Origin: Bacteroidia bacterium
Lineage (GTDB): Bacteria; Bacteroidota; Bacteroidia; AKYH767-A; OLB10
DNA: 64,000 nt
NCBI GenBank assembly: GCA_016788165.1
Contig: JAEUTH010000042.1
Location: 124,001 to 188,000 of the forward strand
Direction of reading: 5' to 3'
Part shown: one piece after another, positions 17,790 to 29,300 of the stretch
Numbering within the stretch: position 1 is the stretch's first letter
How the letters are laid out: the number at the start of each line of letters is the position of its first letter
The notes under the pieces: model-generated
Told to the model about the DNA's origin: nothing
Databases searched by the model: none
Seen by the model: only the letters and a program-made list of their open reading frames with translations
Translations under genes and position numbers: made by a program

Positions 17790-19607
17790 ATGAATGCATT
17801 TAGATTGAAAAATAATTTTTTTAAATTAATATTTATTGTAAGCTGTTTATTGTTTTCAGGCTTTCAAGTGGTGGCTCAAAAAATTTCGGCTACGGTAAAT
17901 CGTAACGCTTTAGGCATTGGCGAACAATTTCAATTAACCTACACAATAGAAGGCAATGCACGTAATTTTACGCCCCCATCCTTTGCCGACTTTACATTGT
18001 TAGGCGGCCCCTATCAAAGCAACCAAACATCATGGGTTAATGGCGTAATAACCCAAAGCACATCACTTACCTATTTGCTGCAAACAAAAAAAGAAGGCAA
18101 ACTGGTATTGGCACAGGCATCGGTTGATATTGGCGGTAAACTATATAACAGTAACACCGTAACCATTACAGTAAGTAAAGGGCAACAGCAAACACAAAGC
18201 AATCAAAGCAACGAAGGCTTATCAACTAAAAATGTGTTTTTACGCGCCACTGCCGATAAAAATCAGGCATACCGTGGCGAAGCTATTACCGTTACGTACA
18301 AATTATATTTTAATGTAAATGTTTACAACTATTCGCTCGATAAAGCTCCATCATTTAACGGCTTTTTTAATCAGGATATAAAACTACCCGAACAACCTGA
18401 TGTTACTAATGAGGTTATAAACGGTGTACAATTTAAAGTTGCAACAATTAAAAAAGTTGTACTGTTTCCACAGCAAACCGGCTTGCTAAACATTGATGAA
18501 ATGAAAGGCCAATGCGTAGCACGCATTCAGGTAAAAAAACAAAGAAGCTACAACGACCCATTTGATATTTTTAATGATCCGTTTTTTACGGGCGGTGCGC
18601 AAGATCAAAGTATCAATATTAAATCAGACCCGGTTCGTATTACCGTCAAAGATTTTCCAACAACACCACCTGCAAGTTTTAAAGGCGCTGTAGGCGTATT
18701 CGATTTTACAGCAACGCTCGACAAAACCGATGTAAAAGAAAATGAACCTATCAATTTAAAAGTACGCATTTCGGGCAAAGGCAATTTAAAACTACTCGAA
18801 AACCCTGAAGTAAAATTACCGCCACAGTTAGAAACATACGACCCAAAAATTGCCGAAAAAATTACGGTTGCCGATGGTGGCTCATCAGGCAGCAAAGCTT
18901 TTGATTACCTGATTATACCACGCACTGCCGGTAATTACGAAATACCTCCAATTGAATTTACCTACTTTGATTTAAACCGTAAAGCATTTGTTACACATAC
19001 ATCGGGCAAGCTTTTGGCTAAGGTTGCCAAAGGCGATGGCAGTGTAACAGCTACTGTATATGACAACAGTGTAAATAAAACCGAAGTGGCCGTTTTGGGT
19101 AAAGACATCAGATACATAAAACAAGATGCAACCTTTACTTCAAACCACAATTCGTTTTATGGCTCTACACTTTTTTATGCATCGGTAGCAATGCCCATTT
19201 TGTTACTCATTATTGGCGGCATATATATACAAAAACAACAAGCATTAAACAACAACTTTGCTTTGGTAAAAAGTAAAGGCGCTAATAAATTGGCGGTTAA
19301 ACGATTAGCTACAGCCAACAAATATCTGGCAGCAAAACAAAACCATGCAGTTTATGACGAAGTATATAAAGCACTTACACTTTATCTCAGCGATAAATTA
19401 AATATACCCATGGCCGATTTGAATAAAGACCATGCTGCAACAATGATGTCGTTACGCAAAGTAAGTGAAGCAACTATTAAGCAATGGGTAACTTCGTTAA
19501 GCGCATGTGAGATGGCTCGTTTTGCGCCAAGCGCTGTTGCTTCGCCTCAGCAAATTTATAACGATGCCATTGGCATAATTACCAAAATTGAAAATGAAAT
19601 TGTATAA
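17790..19607 (+). CDS. batD: BatD, oxygen-tolerance membrane protein
   Basis: A 605-residue protein with a signal peptide (FKLIFIVSCLLFSGFQVVAQ), a large periplasmic region of repeated beta-sandwich units (BatD fold; e.g. ISATVNRNALGIGEQFQLTY at the start and TLDKTDVKENEPINLKVRIS in the middle), one membrane helix (about residues 455-475, TLFYASVAMPILLLIIGGIY) and a short cytoplasmic helical tail with an LYLSDKLNIPMADLN segment. The length and layout match BatD. It follows batC by 3 bp and overlaps batE by 14 bp, so it is clearly co-translated. Confidence 0.93.
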   Translation: MNAFRLKNNFFKLIFIVSCLLFSGFQVVAQKISATVNRNALGIGEQFQLTYTIEGNARNFTPPSFADFTLLGGPYQSNQTSWVNGVITQSTSLTYLLQTKKEGKLVLAQASVDIGGKLYNSNTVTITVSKGQQQTQSNQSNEGLSTKNVFLRATADKNQAYRGEAITVTYKLYFNVNVYNYSLDKAPSFNGFFNQDIKLPEQPDVTNEVINGVQFKVATIKKVVLFPQQTGLLNIDEMKGQCVARIQVKKQRSYNDPFDIFNDPFFTGGAQDQSINIKSDPVRITVKDFPTTPPASFKGAVGVFDFTATLDKTDVKENEPINLKVRISGKGNLKLLENPEVKLPPQLETYDPKIAEKITVADGGSSGSKAFDYLIIPRTAGNYEIPPIEFTYFDLNRKAFVTHTSGKLLAKVAKGDGSVTATVYDNSVNKTEVAVLGKDIRYIKQDATFTSNHNSFYGSTLFYASVAMPILLLIIGGIYIQKQQALNNNFALVKSKGANKLAVKRLATANKYLAAKQNHAVYDEVYKALTLYLSDKLNIPMADLNKDHAATMMSLRKVSEATIKQWVTSLSACEMARFAPSAVASPQQIYNDAIGIITKIENEIV

Positions 19608-20361
19608 ACGTATTTTACCATTATGGCTTTGTATCATTGCATTTTGCTGCCTGGGCAATAGTACCTTTGCACAAAGCAATGAAGTTAAAAATGCAAATAG
19701 TTATTACAGTCAGGATAAGTTTGAAGAAGCCGCAATTGCTTATGAAAAAATATTGAAAGACTTTGGCGCATCAGCTCAGATTTACTATAACCTGGGAAAT
19801 GCATACTACAAAACAGGCAAGTACGAATTTGCAATTTTGAACTATGAAAGAGCGCTTAAACTAAATACTGACGAAGATGTACAATACAATTTAAAACTGG
19901 CCAACATGCAATGTGTGGATAATATAGAGCCGGTGCCACAAGTGTTTTATCAAAAATGGTGGCAGCAACTTATGCAACAATCCAATGCAGATGTAAGTGC
20001 TGCATGGATGATTGCCGCATTGTTTGGGTTTTCAATTCTGCTACTATTATTTTTAATGCTACAAAAACCAATGATAAAACGCATTTGCTTTTTTAGTGCC
20101 GGTGCTTTGTTGGTTTTTGCTGCCTTACAATACACATTAGCTAACCGGCAAAACGCATACATGCAAAATAATAAGGCTGCTATTTTGATGAAGGTGAGCG
20201 ATTATGTAAAGAGTTCGCCCGATACCAAATCGGCCAATTTATTTATGCTGCATGCGGGTACCAAAGTAACGGTGCTCGATAGTTTAAATGGCTGGCATAA
20301 AATAAAAATAGCAAATGGGCATGTGGGCTGGATTGACTCAAAAGCCATTGAAATAATTTAA
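19594..20361 (+). CDS. batE: BatE, TPR and SH3-domain membrane protein
   Basis: A 255-residue protein: signal peptide (ILPLWLCIIAFCCLGNSTFA), two to three TPRs (about residues 25-95, e.g. IYYNLGNAYYKTGKYEFAIL), two membrane helices (about 130-150 and 158-176) and a C-terminal bacterial SH3 domain (about 195-255, ending GHVGWIDSKAIEII). It is the last gene of the Bat operon. A TTG six bases upstream (19588) is in frame, but the ATG at 19594 gives a normal signal peptide. The SH3 domain suggests contact with peptidoglycan or a proline-rich partner; that is inference. Confidence 0.9.
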   Translation: MKLYKRILPLWLCIIAFCCLGNSTFAQSNEVKNANSYYSQDKFEEAAIAYEKILKDFGASAQIYYNLGNAYYKTGKYEFAILNYERALKLNTDEDVQYNLKLANMQCVDNIEPVPQVFYQKWWQQLMQQSNADVSAAWMIAALFGFSILLLLFLMLQKPMIKRICFFSAGALLVFAALQYTLANRQNAYMQNNKAAILMKVSDYVKSSPDTKSANLFMLHAGTKVTVLDSLNGWHKIKIANGHVGWIDSKAIEII

Positions 20362-20422
20362 GTCTGCACGATAATATTGAATATCGTAATGCTGCATTGC
20401 ATTTTTGTTTTAATTGCATGCC

Positions 20423-22750
20423 ATGCACTTTAAATCCTATTTAAAATATTTTTCGCTTACGCATTATATCCGCAATAAATGGTTGCTATGGTTTGTGCGA
20501 TGTATGTTGGCATTGGTTTTTTATATTTTTTTATTAGAGTCAAATTTCTTATTCATAACAGGACCGGTACCTGCACTAAAAGATATAAAAAATCCGCAGG
20601 TAGCAATTGCATCTGATATTTATAGTGCCGATAGTGTTTTACTGGGCCGCTACTACATAGAAAACCGTACACCGGTTAGCTATAACGAAATGTCGCCCTG
20701 GCTTACCAGTGCCTTAGTTGCCACCGAAGACGCACGGTTTTACAAACATCATGGTTTAGATTTGTTTGCACTTGCCGGCAGTGTTTGGCAAACAGCACAA
20801 GGCGATCAGCGAGGTGGCAGTACCATTACACAGCAATTGGTAAAAAATATTTTTAAAACACGGGCTGTAGCAAGCCAAGGTTTACTTAGGCATGTACCGG
20901 GTGTACGCACTTTTGTTTATAAAACCAAAGAGTGGCTTACTGCATTAAAACTTGAATTTTATTTCAGTAAAAACGATATATTAGAGTTGTACTTAAACTC
21001 AGTTGATTTTGGCAACAACTGGTTTGGCGTTAAGGTAGCCAGTAACAATTATTTTAGTAAGCCACCATTGAAACTGCAAGCCGAAGAAGCCGCCATGCTA
21101 ATTGGCATGTTAAAAGCTACTACTACCTACAACCCTAAACGCAATAAAACAAAATCGCTACAGCGAAGAAATGTGGTACTTGCCCAAATGGCCAAATACA
21201 ATTATATAAGTGTTCAACAATCCGACTCGTTACAAGCATTACCCTTAAAACTCAACCTGCGAAAATTAAAAAAGACAGAAAGCGATGACTCTTACATCCG
21301 TCAATATGTCGAAAAACTGATAACGCCCTGGTGTATTCAAAATAAACTGAATTTGTATGAAGACGGCTTAAAAATATACACTACCATCAACGCCAAGTTA
21401 CAACGCATAGCCGAAGAATCGCTTACAATACATACGCAAAAACTACAAAAACAATTTAACGAACAATGGCGTGGCAAAAAACCGTGGATTGATGACAATG
21501 GTGTGGAGATTAAAAATTTTATCGAACAGCAACTAGAACAAACTACGGCCTATGCTGATTTGATGCAGCAGTTTAAAAACAATTCCGATTCGGCACATTT
21601 ATATTTACATAAAACCAAACCCATGAAAATATTTTCGTGGAAAGGCCCCATTGATACAACATTTTCAAGTTACGATTCATTAAAATACTACGCAACAATC
21701 ATACAGGCCGGTATGATGTGCTGGAACCCTGCCACAGGCCACATTTTAACCTATGTAGGCGGCATTGATCATCAGTTTTTTAAATACGATAAAGTAACGC
21801 AAAGCAAAAGGCAGCCGGGTAGTACTTTTAAACCATTTGCCTATTTAGCTGCCATTGATAAAGGCTGCGACCCATGCGATGTTTTTGAAGACAAACCCGT
21901 TATTATAAAATATGAGCAAAATCAAACGTGGCAGCCGCGCAACAGCGATGGTGTATTTACTTACGCTTACAAAACATTACGCAGGGCTATGGCACAATCG
22001 TGCAACAGCATAACGGCACAAATAACTGAAATAGTAGGCTGGCAAGCAGTTGCCGATTATGCAAAATTATGTGGCATTACCAGTAACCTAACCATTGTAC
22101 CCTCTATTTGTTTGGGCAGTAGTGATGTAACGGTTTTCGAAATGGCTAATGCTTATGGCACCATGGTTAATAATGGCCAAAAATGCACGCCCATCATAAT
22201 CCAATCAGTTAACGATAATCAGGGAAATGCGCTTGCAACTTTTAAACCGCAGTTTTCAAAAGTACTTAGTGACGAAACTTCTTTTTTAATGCGTCACATG
22301 TTGTTGGGTAGTATTGAAGAGCCTGAAGGTACTTCATTAGCATTGTGGAATTATAAATTGTTTGATAATCAAAATCAGGTTGGCGGCAAAACCGGAACAA
22401 CCAGTAATAACAGCGATGCCTGGTATGTTGGTGTTACAAAAAATACAGTAACAGCAGTTTGGACCGGTACCGATTATCGAAGCATCCATTTACGTGGCGA
22501 TGCCGGCCAGGGCTCGCGTGCGGCACTGCCTATTTTTGCCGGCTTTTTAGAAAAAGCTATCGCACAAAAAAATAAAAACATAGAAACAGGTCGATGGCCA
22601 AAAGCCACATCAAAAATTAACAGACAATATCTTACCTGTACAGGCACTACAACTTCACCCACTGATAGCATTGCCTTAGACTCGCTGTTAACCTTACCAT
22701 TTACCGATAGTTTACATCTGCAAGACTTACAAACTGATAGTATAAAATAA
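20423..22750 (+). CDS. Class A penicillin-binding protein (transglycosylase/transpeptidase, PBP1A-like)
   Basis: A 775-residue bifunctional peptidoglycan synthase. One N-terminal membrane anchor (WFVRCMLALVFYIFLL) is followed by a GT51 glycosyltransferase domain with its catalytic Glu in TEDARFYKHHG and the GGSTITQQLVKN motif. The transpeptidase domain has the active-site SxxK in RQPGSTFKPFA, SxN in SCNSITAQ and KTGTTSNNSDAW. Both active sites are complete. A TTG at 20414 would add three residues; I use the ATG at 20423. It lies 61 bp after batE on the same strand and could be read through from the Bat operon. Confidence 0.93.
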   Translation: MHFKSYLKYFSLTHYIRNKWLLWFVRCMLALVFYIFLLESNFLFITGPVPALKDIKNPQVAIASDIYSADSVLLGRYYIENRTPVSYNEMSPWLTSALVATEDARFYKHHGLDLFALAGSVWQTAQGDQRGGSTITQQLVKNIFKTRAVASQGLLRHVPGVRTFVYKTKEWLTALKLEFYFSKNDILELYLNSVDFGNNWFGVKVASNNYFSKPPLKLQAEEAAMLIGMLKATTTYNPKRNKTKSLQRRNVVLAQMAKYNYISVQQSDSLQALPLKLNLRKLKKTESDDSYIRQYVEKLITPWCIQNKLNLYEDGLKIYTTINAKLQRIAEESLTIHTQKLQKQFNEQWRGKKPWIDDNGVEIKNFIEQQLEQTTAYADLMQQFKNNSDSAHLYLHKTKPMKIFSWKGPIDTTFSSYDSLKYYATIIQAGMMCWNPATGHILTYVGGIDHQFFKYDKVTQSKRQPGSTFKPFAYLAAIDKGCDPCDVFEDKPVIIKYEQNQTWQPRNSDGVFTYAYKTLRRAMAQSCNSITAQITEIVGWQAVADYAKLCGITSNLTIVPSICLGSSDVTVFEMANAYGTMVNNGQKCTPIIIQSVNDNQGNALATFKPQFSKVLSDETSFLMRHMLLGSIEEPEGTSLALWNYKLFDNQNQVGGKTGTTSNNSDAWYVGVTKNTVTAVWTGTDYRSIHLRGDAGQGSRAALPIFAGFLEKAIAQKNKNIETGRWPKATSKINRQYLTCTGTTTSPTDSIALDSLLTLPFTDSLHLQDLQTDSIK

Positions 22751-22834
22751 CCCTAACAATGTCTTTTATAATTTAAAAACAAGGCGCTTAAACTTATTAG
22801 CTAAAATAAAAGTGGCAGAGGCGACTAATAAAAT

Positions 22835-22842
22835 TACTTTTG
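22835..22842 (+). promoter_or_regulatory. Candidate -7 promoter box of pyrG
   Basis: TACTTTTG, followed by CA, matches the Bacteroidota -7 consensus TAnnTTTG and lies 34 bp before the pyrG ATG. No clear TTTG -33 element is seen at the expected spacing. Confidence 0.5.
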
Positions 22843-22876
22843 CATCCCGTGTTCAAACTTTTAACACAACAAACTT

Positions 22877-24490
22877 ATGAACTCGGTTAAATACATTTTT
22901 GTTACCGGTGGGGTAACATCATCATTAGGCAAAGGCATTATATCGGCATCACTGGCAAAACTGCTACAGGCACGCGGTTATAGTGTTTCCATTCAAAAAC
23001 TGGATCCATACATTAACGTTGATCCGGGCACATTAAACCCATACGAACATGGCGAGTGTTTTGTAACCAACGATGGAGCCGAAACCGATTTAGATTTGGG
23101 TCATTACGAGCGATTTTTAAATGTGCCAACTTCGCAAGCCAACAATGTAACCACGGGTAAAATATACCAAACCGTAATTAACAAAGAACGCGAAGGTGCT
23201 TTTTTGGGTAAAACCGTTCAAATAATTCCGCATATAACTGATGAGATAAAACGCAGGATAAAGTTATTAGGCGAAACGGGTGCTTATGATATTGTTATCA
23301 CTGAAATTGGTGGTACCGTTGGTGATATTGAATCGCTGCCGTTTATTGAAAGTGTGCGTCAGCTAAACTGGGAGATGCAATCAAGCACCTGTGTAATTCA
23401 CCTTACATTGTTGCCCTTTTTAAATACAACGGGCGAGTTAAAAACCAAGCCCACACAACATTCGGTAAAAGCACTTTTAGAGTATGGCATACAGCCTGAT
23501 ATATTGGTTTGCCGCAGCGAAAAACATATACCATCAGATATGCGCAGGAAAATTGCACTGTTCTGTAATGTTAACGTAAATGCCGTTATCGAAAGTATTG
23601 ATGCAACTACTATTTACGATGTGCCCATTTTAATGATGAAGGAGCAGTTGGATAAAGTAGTATTAAGCAAATTAAAATTACCATTAAAACAAGAACCCGA
23701 CTTAGCTACCTGGAAAACATTTTTAGGTAAATATAAAAACCCGGTTACCGAAGTTAATATTGGTTTGATTGGAAAGTATGTAGAGTTAAAAGACGCCTAC
23801 AAATCAATAAACGAAGCATTGATACATGCCGGTGTAAACAATGAAACCAAAGTGAATATACATTGGATACATTCAGAAAAACTGGATGTAAATAATGTGG
23901 CCGAAAAGTTAGGAAACCTGCATGCTATATTAGTGGCACCTGGATTTGGCAGCCGTGGTATTGACGGTAAAATTGAAGCGGTTGCATTTGCACGCGAAAA
24001 CAAAATTCCGTTTTTAGGTATTTGCTTAGGTATGCAGTTTGCCGTTGTTGAATTTGCACGTAATGTGATGAAACTTAAAGATGCCAACAGCACAGAGATG
24101 CAGGCAAACACACCCTACCCCGTTATTGATATACTGGCCGATCAGAAAAAAATCACCAAAATGGGCGGTACCATGCGCTTAGGCGAATATGCTTGTATGC
24201 TTGCAAAAGGAAGTAAGATAGCCAGCATATATCATAACAAAACCAAAATTATGGAACGACACAGGCATCGTTATGAGTTCAACAATAAATTTTTAAAACG
24301 ATTTGAAGAAGCAGGTATGATGGCCACCGGTATTAATCCCGAAGGCGAACTTGTTGAAGTTGTTGAACTTAAAAATCATCCATTCTTTATTGGTGTGCAA
24401 TATCATCCCGAATACAAAAGTACGGTCGAAAATCCGCATCCATTATTTGTTCGCTTTGTAAAGGCTGCATTAGATTTTAAAAAAGCATAA
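22877..24490 (+). CDS. pyrG: CTP synthase
   Basis: A 537-residue CTP synthase, full length. The N-terminal synthetase domain (about residues 1-270) opens with KYIFVTGGVTSSLGKGI, carrying the ATP loop, and shows LDPYINVDPGT and DLDLGHYERF. The C-terminal class I glutamine amidotransferase domain has the nucleophile in FLGICLGMQ and the His/Glu pair near the end (QYHPEYKS). It makes CTP from UTP, ATP and glutamine, the last step of pyrimidine nucleotide synthesis. It has its own likely promoter and is convergent with the LytTR gene. Confidence 0.97.
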   Translation: MNSVKYIFVTGGVTSSLGKGIISASLAKLLQARGYSVSIQKLDPYINVDPGTLNPYEHGECFVTNDGAETDLDLGHYERFLNVPTSQANNVTTGKIYQTVINKEREGAFLGKTVQIIPHITDEIKRRIKLLGETGAYDIVITEIGGTVGDIESLPFIESVRQLNWEMQSSTCVIHLTLLPFLNTTGELKTKPTQHSVKALLEYGIQPDILVCRSEKHIPSDMRRKIALFCNVNVNAVIESIDATTIYDVPILMMKEQLDKVVLSKLKLPLKQEPDLATWKTFLGKYKNPVTEVNIGLIGKYVELKDAYKSINEALIHAGVNNETKVNIHWIHSEKLDVNNVAEKLGNLHAILVAPGFGSRGIDGKIEAVAFARENKIPFLGICLGMQFAVVEFARNVMKLKDANSTEMQANTPYPVIDILADQKKITKMGGTMRLGEYACMLAKGSKIASIYHNKTKIMERHRHRYEFNNKFLKRFEEAGMMATGINPEGELVEVVELKNHPFFIGVQYHPEYKSTVENPHPLFVRFVKAALDFKKA

Positions 24491-24645
24491 AGCCGCACAG
24501 CACATGAAGTTGCATGCAATTTTTAAAGTTCGGTTTGAATTTGAAATTGCTTTATAATGAAATTAATTTTAGTGGTTTGGTTGCTATAGTAGGCGAAAGC
24601 TTTTTTACAGTATGCGCATTTTAATTATAAATCTGCTTATAGGCA

Positions 24646-25323
24646 CTACAAGTTAATTCGTTTCAAAAACACATCGCGGTACTTTGCCCCTATTTGAAGT
24701 TTAAGATGATTGATGTGAACGTGATTGTCGGCTATTTTATCAATATGATATAAGTTGATAATTGTTGACCGGTGTATTTGAACAAATAATTGTCCGGGCA
24801 ATTGCGCCAATGTTTCGCTAACCGATGCCCTAACTAATAACTGATTATTTAGGGTGTGATAGAAAACATAATTGCCTTCGCCACTTATGTATAAAATTTC
24901 GTTATAAAATAATTTCTGTTTTTGGTTACCGGTATTTACAAAGAAAAAATCGAAAGTTGTTCTTTGGTTATTCAACACATTTCTAACCTTGTTTACAGCA
25001 ATTAAATACCGCGAAAAATCGAAAGGCTTCAACAGATAATCTACTGCATCAACATCATAACTTTTTATGGCATATTCACTGTGTGCCGTTGTAAAAACTA
25101 CCAGTGGTTTATAATGCACATGCTGTAACAAATTAATGCCATTTAAATCGGGCATGTTTATATCAAGCACCACCAGGCTGGGCTTATGTTCATTAATAAA
25201 CTCAATAGCATGAAAAGGGTTGCTAAATGTTGCCATTAAATTCAGGAAATCAATTTTGGCAGTATGGCTTTTGATAATTTCTAAAGCCATTGGTTCATCA
25301 TCTACAGCTACGCAGGTTATCAT
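24646..25323 (-). CDS. LytTR-family response regulator
   Basis: A 225-residue response regulator: receiver domain (about residues 1-115, with VDDEP acidic pocket, phospho-acceptor Asp in LDINMPDLNG and the conserved Lys in LLKPFD) followed by a LytTR DNA-binding domain (about 130-225, with ILYISGEGNYVFYHT and FVQIHRSTIIN). It is the last gene of a five-gene operon, 2 bp after its likely partner kinase. LytTR regulators typically activate their own operon by binding direct repeats upstream. Confidence 0.94.
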   Translation of the reverse strand: MITCVAVDDEPMALEIIKSHTAKIDFLNLMATFSNPFHAIEFINEHKPSLVVLDINMPDLNGINLLQHVHYKPLVVFTTAHSEYAIKSYDVDAVDYLLKPFDFSRYLIAVNKVRNVLNNQRTTFDFFFVNTGNQKQKLFYNEILYISGEGNYVFYHTLNNQLLVRASVSETLAQLPGQLFVQIHRSTIINLYHIDKIADNHVHINHLKLQIGAKYRDVFLKRINL

Positions 25324-25325
25324 AA

Positions 25326-26345
25326 TTAAAACTTAATTTTTAAACATGTTTTATACTTCTTATCAACTATGCCATAGGTAAATTCAAATTTTTTTGCATA
25401 CAACATTTCAAGCCGGGCTTTTACATTTAATAACCCTAAACCACTTTTAAAATTAGCTGCCGTTTCTTCACTTAATAAATCATTACTGGTATAAAATTGC
25501 AAATAGTTATCAGTTACAAGTAATTGAATAGATATTTCAGTTACCACCGTTTGGCTAACACCATACTTAAATGTGTTTTCAATAATTGGAATTAAAAGCA
25601 AGGGCGCAATTTGAACTTTGCTTAACGGTTGCCGTTCATCATTTACAATAAATGCTAAGTGATTGTTGTTGTTAAGTCTGAGTTTTTGTAGCGTTATATA
25701 TTTTTCAATATAATTTATTTCCTGTTCAATGTCAATGTAATCCTGACTGGCATCGTGCAAATTGTATCGCATCAATGCACCCAGCTTTATAATACTGTCA
25801 GCAGTTTTGGTGCCGTTCTCCGCTAATGCCAATGCATAAATGCTGTTTAAGGTGTTAAATAAAAAATGAGGATTGAGTTGTACTTTTAAAAAGTTTATTT
25901 CGGATTGCAATTTGGCTGTTTTTAGTTTTTCTATCTCATGTTTATGCAGCACCCAGTCTCTGATTAAAACAAAAATCCAGGAGCAGGTTATTCCTGTAAG
26001 GCAAACAATAAAAGTACTTTTTGAGCCAAACAGGTATTTAGCATTATCGGATGTTATTGCCCAACCTATTAGTTCCAACAGCAACATTAAAATGGTAATG
26101 CAAAAAAAATAAGTAAGCCATTTGTCCTTTTTTAATAACGGTACAAATGCATAAGTGTTTAAAATAAATACCAGCGGAAAACTTAAAAAAATAAAATAAA
26201 GATTAGTCACATTAAAAGCTATCCAAAATGTACCACGACCAAAAAATGCCATTATGAAGTACAAAATTCCCACCAGCAATAGCACTAAAAATTCCATGCT
26301 GCAACCTGCTTTTTGCAAGCTTTTATATTGTTTTTTAATTTTCAT
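25326..26345 (-). CDS. LytS/YehU-type sensor histidine kinase
   Basis: A 339-residue sensor kinase of the His_kinase (PF06580) type. Four membrane helices in the first about 125 residues are followed by the kinase domain, with the phospho-acceptor His in NPHFLFNTLNSIYALAL and an atypical HATPase (IPIIENTFKYG, and GLGLLNVKARLEMLY). No separate ligand-binding domain is visible, so sensing is likely by the membrane helices or through the adjacent transporter. Gaps of 2 bp on both sides show tight operon structure with the regulator and the permease-peptidase. Confidence 0.93.
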   Translation of the reverse strand: MKIKKQYKSLQKAGCSMEFLVLLLVGILYFIMAFFGRGTFWIAFNVTNLYFIFLSFPLVFILNTYAFVPLLKKDKWLTYFFCITILMLLLELIGWAITSDNAKYLFGSKSTFIVCLTGITCSWIFVLIRDWVLHKHEIEKLKTAKLQSEINFLKVQLNPHFLFNTLNSIYALALAENGTKTADSIIKLGALMRYNLHDASQDYIDIEQEINYIEKYITLQKLRLNNNNHLAFIVNDERQPLSKVQIAPLLLIPIIENTFKYGVSQTVVTEISIQLLVTDNYLQFYTSNDLLSEETAANFKSGLGLLNVKARLEMLYAKKFEFTYGIVDKKYKTCLKIKF

Positions 26346-26347
26346 TC

Positions 26348-29300
26348 CTAAATTGGTTTTGCATTATCCATTCGGTTTTTATCTAACATTAATAATAACG
26401 GGTCTATTACAATTTTTGAAGGTTTAAATTTTACGACAAACTTTTGCCTGCTGTGTTGTTTTGCTATTTTAATAGTTTTAATCAATGTTGGTAAAGCATT
26501 TGATTTTTCATCGTAAATACCTAATTCAAAAAAAGCGTCCTGCATGGGTAATGGTTTAAATCCATTTTCTGATTTCCTTAGCTTATTAAACTGCATTTCA
26601 ACTTCAACTTCATAATCCCCGTTTTTTAGCTTAACTACATTTGACTTTAAAATTTTATTGTCGTAAAGTATTACATCCTCAAACAAATCTTTAATCAGAT
26701 ATTTTAACGAATCGGGTGTGGCTTGCTTAATACCATTTATTAATTGAATAGATGTTGTGTAGGGAGCTTGCTGTTTATGCACCATATTAATGTAATTTTT
26801 TAATGCCTTGTTTAAGTTTTTTTCGCCTAAATAATAACACATGGTATTTAATGCCAACATCCCTTTTTGATATGGTATATGTGCTTTATTGTTTCCGGTA
26901 TTAATAATCAAGGGCAATTCATTTGTATCGTCATTAATGCATTTTTGCAGATATGTATTGTGCGCTTTTTCCAAATACAAAAGTGCCTTTTCATTTCCGT
27001 ATGCATGTTGTAAAACTTTTAATGCAACATATTCAGCCATGCTTTCTGTTACCAATTTCGATCCGTTAACATCGGCCGGTATAACCTGCATGCCCCACCA
27101 CTGATGGGCCATTTCATGTGCTGCACCAATAAAAGGCAAATTTAATCCGCGCACACCGGTGCTGTCAATATCCAACATAAACCCCAACTCTGAATACGGA
27201 ATGAAGCCTGCAAACGATTGTGCATAATCACCCACACTGCGTGCATACTCAACAACGTTAAGCTGCTTATGCTGATACTTGCTATAATTTTTTTCACAAT
27301 AAGCTAAACAAGCTTTTACTCCATTTATCATGTGGGCAACATTCGAAAAGTGTGTTGGCTGATAATAGACTGCCAACTTAATATTATTATACTTTGCCGT
27401 ATCTACTTTATATATGCCCGATACAAATGCAAAATCATTTGTTACTTGTGTTGTTGACTGATATTGAAAATAATTTCGTTGGTTACTTTTCCATTGCTTA
27501 ATTAAGCAACCGGGTGCAATTGCAGTCTGATTTTCGGCAGTACTAACAGTAGCTTTAAAATCAATGTAATCAGAATCGAATGAACGGTAATGATTTTTCA
27601 ATGCAGTAGTATCATCGGGCTGTTTGGCGTAATTGTGTGGCCTATAACCCAATGCGGGATAAATTAAAGATGTGATATACGTGCCATTGCTCTTTACAAA
27701 TGCATTTTCATACCAAACATTATTTCGCATACAATTTATCTCAAATGACAACTTGAGGGTATCATCGGGCAGCATTTGTTTCTTTAATTTGAATACGTTA
27801 ACTACGGTATTATGCGCAATAAGCTTCAAAGCAGGCGCATTTAACTGACATTGGGTTTCTACATCCAAAGCCTTTGTAATTATTACGGTATCAATTGGAA
27901 CTTGCGTTTTATTTATCAGTGTGTAAGTTCCGGTTGAACGAAACATGTTTTGTTCGGGATAAATGTGCATTGCCACATCAACGGCTACAATTCTGGGTTG
28001 TTGCGCAAATTCAAAACGTTGCATCATAGTGTCGGTATCAATTAGTAACGCCTCCTTTTGTGCTTCGCTTAAAGTAGTAACTGCATTATGCCTTGCATTA
28101 AAAATATACGCACCTGTACATACAAGCAATAGCAAGCCTATAATAAAAGGCTTTAGAAACTGATACTTAAAACGGTGTATAGCAAGTAATAATCTGTTAC
28201 GATACGAAATGGCCATACCTCGTTGCCAAAGCATAAGGCTTAAGAGCAGTATCAAAAATGACGCAATGCACCAGTAAACTTTAAAAATAAAATATGCTGC
28301 AATAGAATGACTGTATCCACTTAGCTCCAAGTATTTTAAATAAAACCCGAGGTCGGGATTTTGATTAAAACGAAATATAAAATTTTCGATACCTAACTTT
28401 TGTACTACGTCACCACCAAAAAAAAGCAGGATTAATATCAAAAGACCTATCCATATATTTCCAAAAATAGTTTGAATAAAAATTGCCAAGCAAGCCCATA
28501 TTACATATTCGATTAAGTGAATACCTATCAAATCAAAAAAGTAATGCCACCATTCAATATTATAAAAGTGGCTGCTTAGCTGTACGGCAACTCCAACAAT
28601 ACATACAACTGAAAGCATGGTTACTTGCAATTTTACCAAAGCCAATATCTTTGACAGTAGCAGCATACGGTTAGAAACATAAGTTACATCAACCAAGTAA
28701 AACATGCCATAGGTTACACCACGTTTTACTAAAATGCCAGCGTATAAAAAGGTGATAAAATTTATCAGTAATGAAAAAAACAATACCGGAAATGCAAGCA
28801 TAACCCATGTTGCCGGTAAAACTTTATTTCCATAAGGTGCATTCATTTGCGAAAGCAATACATAAATAAAAAGTGTACCCGCTAAAAGAATACTTGCAAA
28901 CGCACCGGTTCTAACAATGCTCATATACTCAGTATGCGTTATAAACCATAATTGCTTCAATTTCTGAATTAATGTATGGGCAACATCAAAGTCAGATAAA
29001 TACACCCTGGCCGAAATAACAGGTGCTGCATGGGCATTATCACATTGCTTTGCCTTTTTAAAACCTGCAATAATTTTATATTGATTAAATGAAAAACAGC
29101 AAAATGTAAAAATCAAAATCAGTACGGCAATGCTTACCCAAAGCAAACGGTTATATCCAACAAATTTATTAAGAACCGGTGATTTAAAATTCTGCTCTTC
29201 TATTGTCCATGAGGATGTAAAAGCATGAACAGTTGTTTCGCACAAGGGATCAAAAAGCCCGTAAACAGTTATTGCATTATAACCGGTTGTTGCCCGCAAT

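Noticed and set aside
17482-17799. A minus-strand open frame ending in a valine/alanine run opposite batC
   Set aside because: It mirrors the CAA/CAG tract and the batC tail; the plus-strand gene explains the sequence.
12087-20361. Aerotolerance operon as an unusual system
   Set aside because: Gene order and content match the known Bat operon of Bacteroidota; only the upstream inverted repeat is worth a second look.
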